Source: Robiginitomaculum sp.
GTDB taxonomy: Bacteria > Pseudomonadota > Alphaproteobacteria > Caulobacterales > Maricaulaceae
DNA length: 12,044 nt
Direction: 5' to 3'
Assembly (NCBI GenBank): GCA_026982235.1
Contig: JALSHM010000377.1
Span: 1-12,044 of the forward strand
Shown here: positions 7,539 through 12,044 of the stretch, one piece after another
How positions within the stretch are numbered: the stretch's first letter is position 1
How the letters are laid out: the number at the start of each line of letters is the position of its first letter
Translations under genes and position numbers: made by a program
Notes under the pieces: model-generated
Databases searched by the model: none
Seen by the model: the letters and a program-made list of their open reading frames with translations, nothing else
What the model was told of the DNA's origin: nothing

Positions 7539-8474
7539 TTATTCTTCAAGCGCTTCTGGTGCATAAATAACCGAATACTGATATCCCCCACCAAATAAGG
7601 CACGCCCAATTTGAATGCGGTCATCAAGATGCTCAACTAAAATTTTCGGACTGTTTTCGGCTTCAAACATAGGTCTCATACGGGAAAATGGCAAAGTCAA
7701 CATCACCGTTTCGCCCTCTGGAACGATAAGCTCTGCAATAATTTTATATTCGCCCAGTGGCATGATATTACCGAAAATTAAGCTCCAACGCCCCTGATTG
7801 TCCACATGACTTTCCCCAACCAAATTACCGCCAGCATAAATCCGAACCTTACCCTGTTTTTCCGAACTTCCAGAAAAAATTACCCCGCCGGAATTGTCAT
7901 AGTCAATAGCCTCAAGCATAAATCCATTTTTTTGGGGAAGTGAAGAATAAGGGCTTTGCAAAACCCGTGAATGTGCGCCCGGAGCCGTTAGCAAGAGCAA
8001 GGCTTTACTAGAGGTTGACACCCCCCCTTCTTGCTTTGGAGTATCCAGAGCTTTAACAATGAACAATGACTGGTCAGATCTAATTTGGTGACCATCAGGG
8101 GTAAGCATCAATAGATCAAGAGCCAATGAACTGCTTGTCGCATTTGCGCTAAAATTTAGCGCCCATTCTCCATCTCCACTCACCTTTGTGCGGGCTATTT
8201 CTCGGGCGTCATTTTGCAATGAAAGACCAGCGCCGGGGACACCAGTTCCCGTTAGTGAAAATTCAAACTCAGTCTGCGCGGCAGACAAGATACTAGCCGG
8301 AGCATTTGCATATTGCGCTGCAATAGGGTCTGTTACCGGGACGTTTGCACTATCATTGACAGTTTCTGTTTCCGAGTTAACAAAACCTTTTTGCGCGAAT
8401 TGGATAATACCCAAAATTATCAGCGCAAGCCCTATTCCGGTAATCAACATCAATAATGACTTGCTTTTAAACAT
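7539..8474 (-). CDS. Membrane-anchored Ig-like envelope protein with apparent truncated C-terminal LysM
   Basis: 311 residues. An N-terminal hydrophobic helix (about 7-26) anchors or exports it. A low-complexity Ser/Thr/Ala linker follows. Two Ig-like repeats resemble bacterial Big-type domains: about 71-112 (LTGTGVPGAGLSL ... VSGDGEWALNF) and about 195-236 (SGSSEKQGKVRIYAGG ... VDNQGRWSLIF). The last 30 or so residues (IQIGRALFGGGYQYSVIY, 287-304) resemble the middle of a LysM domain of the 'RIARRVYGxGxRYTVIY' type, but the protein stops before the usual 'DPDLIYPGQ' end. Similar alphaproteobacterial proteins, as I recall them, carry a complete C-terminal LysM that binds peptidoglycan. The gene is divergent from the LOG-family gene, and its stop faces the RND permease 65 bases away with no evident terminator. 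The Shine-Dalgarno is weak (GAGG about 12 bases upstream). Confidence 0.75.
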   Translation of the reverse strand: MFKSKSLLMLITGIGLALIILGIIQFAQKGFVNSETETVNDSANVPVTDPIAAQYANAPASILSAAQTEFEFSLTGTGVPGAGLSLQNDAREIARTKVSGDGEWALNFSANATSSSLALDLLMLTPDGHQIRSDQSLFIVKALDTPKQEGGVSTSSKALLLLTAPGAHSRVLQSPYSSLPQKNGFMLEAIDYDNSGGVIFSGSSEKQGKVRIYAGGNLVGESHVDNQGRWSLIFGNIMPLGEYKIIAELIVPEGETVMLTLPFSRMRPMFEAENSPKILVEHLDDRIQIGRALFGGGYQYSVIYAPEALEE

Positions 8475-8575
8475 TGATTAGGCTCAGACCTCTGGATAGT
8501 GTTAATAGAAATTATTTTTACTGAAACTTACTTGCATTTAACTTGCCTGACAACCGCCAATTTAAAGGGGTTATA

Positions 8576-9193
8576 GTGACCAAACACAAAAATAAACCAT
8601 CAAAAAGCATTTGCGTATTCTGTGGTGCTTCCCAATATGTAGCGCCACATTTTTTTAAGCTTGCAGAAGATTGTGGTAAGTCTATTGCTCAAAAAAACTA
8701 TCGAATGATTTACGGTGGTGGCGGCATTGGCCTAATGGGCGCAGCAGCCACGGCAGCCCATAAATCTGGTGGTAAGGTGTTGGGAATTATTCCAAAATTT
8801 CTTACCGAAGTGGAAGAAATCCTTGGCGCTGTCCCCCACAAAGTTGTTGATAATATGCATGACCGCAAACACATGATGTATGAAGAGTCTGACGCATTTA
8901 TCGTTCTGCCTGGCGGCATTGGTACACTGGAAGAAGCTATAGAGATATTATCGTGGATGCGCCTACACTTGCACGCCAAGCCTATGGTATTTGTCGATAC
9001 AGACGGGTATTGGGCACCGTTGATGGATTTATTGCGTCACACGATTTCGGCTAATTTCAGTCCAGAATGGGTCGGGAGCCATTTACTCTATGAAAAATCC
9101 CCCAAAGCGGCGCTTACCCTGATTGAAACCCAATGGGTCAATCCACCAAGTAAGGGTGAAATCCAGATTAGCGGAAAAATCGACAAAGTTTAA
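8576..9193 (+). CDS. TIGR00730/LOG-family Rossmann-fold protein (cytokinin riboside 5'-monophosphate phosphoribohydrolase-like)
   Basis: 205 residues from a GTG start. LOG-family enzymes hydrolyse nucleoside 5'-monophosphates to the free base and ribose 5-phosphate in the cytosol; in most bacteria the true substrate is uncertain. Visible motifs are SICVFCGAS (11-19), YGGGGIGLMGA (46-56), DRKHMMYEESDAF (96-108) and the diagnostic PGGIGTLEE (112-120). Arg97 and Glu120 are the likely catalytic pair. The GTG at 8576 has AAAGGGG five bases upstream. An in-frame TTG at 8543 would add eleven residues but has no ribosome site. A hairpin terminator follows ten bases after the stop, so this is probably a single-gene unit. 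Confidence 0.9.
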   Translation: MTKHKNKPSKSICVFCGASQYVAPHFFKLAEDCGKSIAQKNYRMIYGGGGIGLMGAAATAAHKSGGKVLGIIPKFLTEVEEILGAVPHKVVDNMHDRKHMMYEESDAFIVLPGGIGTLEEAIEILSWMRLHLHAKPMVFVDTDGYWAPLMDLLRHTISANFSPEWVGSHLLYEKSPKAALTLIETQWVNPPSKGEIQISGKIDKV

Positions 9194-9203
9194 GCATCAA
9201 AAA

Positions 9204-9233
9204 AAACCGCCCTCCTGTTTTGAAGGGCGGTTT
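9204..9233 (+). terminator. Rho-independent terminator after LOG-family gene
   Basis: AAACCGCCCT (9204-9213) pairs perfectly with AGGGCGGTTT (9224-9233) around a ten-base loop. It is preceded by a run of A and followed by an AT-rich tail, so it could act in both directions. It lies directly downstream of the LOG gene stop. Confidence 0.88.
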
Positions 9234-9535
9234 AATAATTACCTTATAGGGAACGCTTAATGCTGGGGGCGAAATAACACCCTAAGGGTTTTGTTCACGT
9301 GACAGTTCTGTTAGGTAGTGTACTCATAAACTCAGGTCACAATGGCATGAGACAATTTGTTCACTGGCTAGGCGTAAAGCCGCAGGAAGTGCCAGCATTT
9401 TTTATATCCCTCTTGGGGCAAGGTTTTACAACGACGCTAGTGGGCAAAGTGGCCATGCTGAACGTGACCTAAACGCGGAACGAAATCTGCTTTGCCATGC
9501 CCTTTGGGTGCAATCTGCGTCGTCAAAGCGCTTGG
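9234..9535. other. Gene-poor stretch with no recognised content
   Basis: About 300 bases between the terminator and the recombinase remains. On the plus strand a 41-codon open frame (9347-9472, starting MRQFVHWLGVKPQEV) has no ribosome site and no family I recognise. A TCACGTGA palindrome lies near 9295. The sequence around 9310-9340 (GTAGTGTACTCATAAACTC) has the feel of an insertion-sequence end, but I could find no matching second end or transposase. Probably decayed mobile DNA, by association with the neighbouring pseudogene. Confidence 0.4.
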
Positions 9536-9886
9536 CCGGGCAATCCAACGATAACTGCGTCTATTTTCAACAAATTCTAAAACTTTAGGGGATAATTTAT
9601 CGGATTTAGGCCTTTACCCTTTTGCCTACCTAGTTTTGTACCCCGCGCTTTTGCTACGGCCAATCCAGATTTTACACGCTCACTCAAAAGGTCACGTTTA
9701 AACTGCGCTATGCCCCCACCGGGATAGCTCTGTCACGGGAACAGCATCAATCATACGAGCTTGAGCCAATCCCAGAATCTGTTTTCGTACTGCCCGATTA
9801 TTTTTGGCACCAGATGCTGTTTCTTTATATATGTCCACAAGCTCAAAACCACTTCGCTCGGCAAACTCTTGCCAGAACAGCCGCAC
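9536..9886 (-). pseudogene. Serine recombinase (resolvase/invertase family), degraded
   Basis: Three pieces of one serine recombinase lie in order but in different frames. Piece 1 (9886-about 9703) reads FAERSGFELVDIYKETASGA ... ALAQ-type text and ends TELSRWGHS, the classic resolvase catalytic-domain core. Piece 2 (about 9707-9604) reads AQFKRDLLSERVKSGLAVAK ... LGRQKGKG, matching the long-helix region FERDLIRERVKSGLAAAKARG. Piece 3 (about 9603-9536) reads DKLSPKVLEFVENRRSYRWIA in another frame. Between pieces 1 and 2 roughly 55-60 residues of the catalytic domain are deleted. The N-terminal YxRVSxxxQ segment with the nucleophilic serine and the final helix-turn-helix are both missing. The remains lie directly downstream of the PTPS/QueD-family gene. 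It cannot be functional and marks a lost mobile or plasmid-derived element. Confidence 0.85.
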
Positions 9887-9926
9887 AACTCACAGATACG
9901 ATGTCTGCTGCCTAGGACGAGGCTTC

Positions 9927-10304
9927 TTAATCACTCATAACTAACTTACATGTCTGCCCACAAGTGTGGCGAGAAATTTCTACACCGTGTAATCCGGGCA
10001 CCATAGGCTCAGCCATTTTGAAAATATAGGCGCAGAGGTTTTCGAGAGTTGAGTATTTCAAGCCCTCTATATCGTTCAAATAAGCATGGTCGAGTTTGGC
10101 GCGAATTTTATTGATTACAGGGTCGAGAGAACCAAAATCTATAAGCCATTTGTCAATGTCTTCCTGGCGTCCTTTGATCATTAAACTGGCAGAGAAAGAG
10201 TGGCCATGCAGGTGTTTATAGCCTGGATCTGTGCCGTCTGGAAGATCAATCGAATGTGCGGCTTCGAAAGTGAAGTTACGGGATAAAATGATGTGGGCTT
10301 TCAT
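9927..10304 (-). CDS. 6-carboxytetrahydropterin synthase / PTPS (QueD) family protein with altered catalytic residues
   Basis: 125 residues, the normal length of the T-fold PTPS/QueD family, which acts on dihydroneopterin triphosphate in queuosine or pterin synthesis. The zinc ligands are intact: His17 in FEAAH, and His33 and His35 in LHGHSF. The Asp-His pair is present in LDHAYLND (Asp72-His73), as is the substrate-binding STLENL block (85-90). Compared with the E. coli QueD sequence as I recall it, the catalytic cysteine four residues before the first HGH histidine is Tyr29 here, and the C-terminal glutamate in 'ETC' is His113, although the CxxxC pattern (Cys115, Cys119) remains. The activity may therefore differ from QueD. 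The ATG at 10304 has GGA eight bases upstream; a TTG at 10316 is less likely. No other queuosine gene is nearby. The stop abuts the recombinase remains. Confidence 0.88.
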   Translation of the reverse strand: MKAHIILSRNFTFEAAHSIDLPDGTDPGYKHLHGHSFSASLMIKGRQEDIDKWLIDFGSLDPVINKIRAKLDHAYLNDIEGLKYSTLENLCAYIFKMAEPMVPGLHGVEISRHTCGQTCKLVMSD

Positions 10305-10360
10305 AAGCAGTTCCAAATATTCCTTTTACATGTGACAACAGCTACACTTGCCGTCATGGG

Positions 10361-10394
10361 AGCGGTTGTATATACTAATTAGCGGTTAGTACAA
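10361..10394. promoter_or_regulatory. Operator-like repeats in nnrU / PTPS-family divergent promoter region
   Basis: In the 142-bp spacer between the divergent genes, AGCGGTTGTA (10361-10370) is repeated as AGCGGTTAGTA (10381-10391), exactly 20 bases apart, about two helical turns. Overlapping this, ACTAA (10374-10378) and TTAGT (10386-10390) form an inverted repeat, flanked by TTGTA (10366-10370) and TACAA (10390-10394). Such dyads are typical of TetR-type operators, but no regulator gene is in the window. Confidence 0.45.
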
Positions 10395-10446
10395 GTGCCC
10401 ATGAAAGCACCGTTTACACGACAAAATAGAAGGAATTATAATTATA

Positions 10447-11019
10447 ATGTATTTTCTAATCGCAGGCTTGGTCTTGTTCTTCGGCACACATTTATATTCT
10501 AGTTTTCGTACACGCACGCCCGGACGCGACATTCGGGTGCGCATGGGCGTAATGAAATATATGGGACTTTACTCCTTGGTTTCAGGACTTGGCTTTGCAC
10601 TTATGGTTTGGGGTTATGGTTTGGCGCGCCCTTCGCCACAAATATACACACCGCCAGAATGGGGTGTACATGTAACAATGGCCTTGATGCTTCCGGCCTT
10701 AATATTGTTAATGGCGGCCTATGTGCCGCGCGGTTATATTAAGCACGCTATTAAACACCCTATGCTTTTGGCAGTTATACTGTGGAGTTTTGGGCATTTA
10801 CTCGCCAATGGTGAACTAAACTCCATAATTTTGTTCGGAGGTTTCCTAGTCTATGCAGTTATTGATAGAATAGCCGTTAGAAAGCGTGATTTACCTGTCA
10901 AGAAAGCCAGTATTGCAGGGGATTTTTATGCTGTCATTGTGGGAACAGCTATTTATTTTCTTTTTGTAAAAAACCTACATGAACTCATGATTGGTATGCC
11001 AGTCATGAGCGGCTCTTGA
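10447..11019 (+). CDS. NnrU-family integral membrane protein
   Basis: 190 residues, with about five or six hydrophobic segments (roughly 1-17, 38-60, 76-93, 103-121, 126-144, 157-175). Family hallmarks are GLVLFFGTHL (7-16), GLYSLVSGLGFALMVWGYG (40-58), AAYVPRGYIK (90-99) and HPMLLAVILWSFGHLLANG (104-122). NnrU proteins are named for a gene in denitrification clusters and are distantly related to plant zeta-carotene isomerase (Z-ISO), possibly heme-binding. The conserved histidines His15, His104 and His117 fit that idea. Here there are no denitrification genes, so its role is open. AGAAGGA lies twelve bases before the ATG, a slightly long spacing. The 3' end overlaps the convergent phosphatase-fold gene by 17 bases. 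Confidence 0.88.
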   Translation: MYFLIAGLVLFFGTHLYSSFRTRTPGRDIRVRMGVMKYMGLYSLVSGLGFALMVWGYGLARPSPQIYTPPEWGVHVTMALMLPALILLMAAYVPRGYIKHAIKHPMLLAVILWSFGHLLANGELNSIILFGGFLVYAVIDRIAVRKRDLPVKKASIAGDFYAVIVGTAIYFLFVKNLHELMIGMPVMSGS

Positions 11020-12028
11020 GTTTAACCAATACTGGTTGATGGTCTGTGTATTCAAAATTAGTGTCCAATCCTTTGACGCTAACCACCTCCACATTGGGGG
11101 ACACTAAATAGCCGTCAATAATCGTTGTGTAATTTTCGCCCTTTATATAGGGGCGCTCATTGGTGCGGACACTAGCGACATTGGGATCGAATACCAATTG
11201 CCAATCGGCTGGTAAACTTTCTCTCGGTAATACTTTAAGCCAAAATAAGTCTTTTTCTTTGGTAGTATGCGGAAAATTTGTCGGAGCTAATTGCATGTTC
11301 CAATCTCCGCCAATGACCACACGCTTGCCGTCAGCATAATATTTCTGGGCAATTTCCAGTAATTTTTCCAATTGTCGAACACGCACATTCCCGCCTTCGT
11401 CAAATGCGGATAAATGAATATTTATAACCACCCACGGGTTCTCACCCGCGTCCGTAAACTCGCGCACTTGTATATGATACTGCCTTTGCAAAATACCGTA
11501 TATGCGGGTTGGTTCATTTGGCAAGCGAATGAGTTTGACTGGACTTGTTTTAATGCGCGCAAATGAAGCTGTTCCGTTCTTAATCGCCAAGATAGGTGGA
11601 ATAAATATTGTTCTATACCCATAGCCAAACAACCAGTCCGTATCGGGCAACGCTTCTTTTATCCCGCCTAAAACATCAACCCCAAGGTTAAGCATATCTG
11701 GCTCGGACGCCTCTTGTATAAGGTATAAATCGGATTTGTTTTCCTGCAAGATTTTTTGAATACCCGCCAAGTTTTTCTCAACAATTTCAATGCTTGGCGG
11801 CAATAAGTTCTCGCCACCGTCCATGACAAAATCAGATTCCTTGCCCAATCCCGCATAACCGATATTCCAGTTTAATATAGAAATGGTATCGCCTGCATCC
11901 ACTAAATTAGAACCGGAACCAGATTTACTCTTGAGACCATTATTAAAATAGTTAAGCACCAATATGCCAACACAAAGTAAAGCCAATAGCAGGGTAATTT
12001 TGAATAGTTTTTTCAGAATGCTACGCAT
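11003..12028 (-). CDS. Membrane-anchored endonuclease/exonuclease/phosphatase (EEP) family protein
   Basis: 341 residues. A hydrophobic segment at about 9-27 after a basic N-terminus suggests membrane anchoring, with the catalytic domain probably facing the periplasm. The EEP (DNase I/APE1/inositol-phosphatase-like) active-site set is complete: LNWNIG (52-57), QEA with Glu106, NIHLSAF with His205, GGDWN with Asp242 and Asn244, IDGYLVS with Asp305, and YTDHQPV with Asp329-His330. The substrate (nucleic acid, phosphoester lipid or sugar phosphate) cannot be told from sequence. The ATG at 12028 is preceded by AAGGTTGAAGAA. The gene converges on the NnrU-family gene, and their coding ends overlap by 17 bases, with no terminator between them. 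Confidence 0.9.
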   Translation of the reverse strand: MRSILKKLFKITLLLALLCVGILVLNYFNNGLKSKSGSGSNLVDAGDTISILNWNIGYAGLGKESDFVMDGGENLLPPSIEIVEKNLAGIQKILQENKSDLYLIQEASEPDMLNLGVDVLGGIKEALPDTDWLFGYGYRTIFIPPILAIKNGTASFARIKTSPVKLIRLPNEPTRIYGILQRQYHIQVREFTDAGENPWVVINIHLSAFDEGGNVRVRQLEKLLEIAQKYYADGKRVVIGGDWNMQLAPTNFPHTTKEKDLFWLKVLPRESLPADWQLVFDPNVASVRTNERPYIKGENYTTIIDGYLVSPNVEVVSVKGLDTNFEYTDHQPVLVKLKSRS

Positions 12029-12044
12029 TTTTCTTCAACCTTTT

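Noticed and set aside
9310..9340. Insertion-sequence-end-like motif GTAGTGTACTCATAAACTC
   Set aside because: No matching inverted end, target duplication or transposase could be found in the window; resemblance rests on memory alone.
9347..9472. Plus-strand 41-codon open frame starting MRQFVHWLG
   Set aside because: No ribosome site, no recognised family, and it lies in decayed sequence next to a pseudogene. Kept only as a note.

Overview
The window reads as chromosomal DNA of a moderate-GC alphaproteobacterium. Three things suggest this: a propionyl-CoA carboxylase operon with an extra conserved gene between its two subunit genes, an Ig-like/LysM-type envelope protein divergent from a LOG-family gene, and an NnrU-family membrane protein. 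I cannot name a genus. No complete mobile element, CRISPR array, rRNA or tRNA gene is visible.

Left part (1-3022, all minus strand, read from right to left): pccB (carboxyltransferase beta subunit, TTG start), then about 440 bp holding three inverted-pair palindromic repeats, then a roughly 213-residue M15-like protein, then pccA (biotin carboxylase subunit), which starts one base after the preceding stop and runs off the window. Together PccA and PccB would convert propionyl-CoA to methylmalonyl-CoA.

Centre (3023-7473, plus strand): a 168-bp divergent intergenic region, then a two-gene RND efflux operon (periplasmic adaptor and inner-membrane permease, overlapping by one base). No outer-membrane channel gene or regulator gene lies next to it.

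Centre-right (7539-9233): a membrane-anchored Ig-like protein with what looks like a truncated C-terminal LysM, on the minus strand, divergent from a LOG-family phosphoribohydrolase that ends in a clear hairpin terminator.

Right part (9234-12044): a gene-poor 690-bp stretch with the decayed remains of a serine recombinase. It is followed by a PTPS/QueD-family gene that lacks the usual catalytic cysteine, a promoter region with repeated operator-like motifs, an NnrU-family membrane protein, and a convergent membrane-anchored endonuclease/exonuclease/phosphatase-fold protein.

Most of the window is ordinary housekeeping and accessory content, and I see no clear multi-gene undescribed system. 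The points most worth a second look are the covarying palindromic repeats inside the pcc operon, the QueD homologue with altered active-site residues, the M15-like gene embedded in the pcc operon, and the scar of a lost recombinase.
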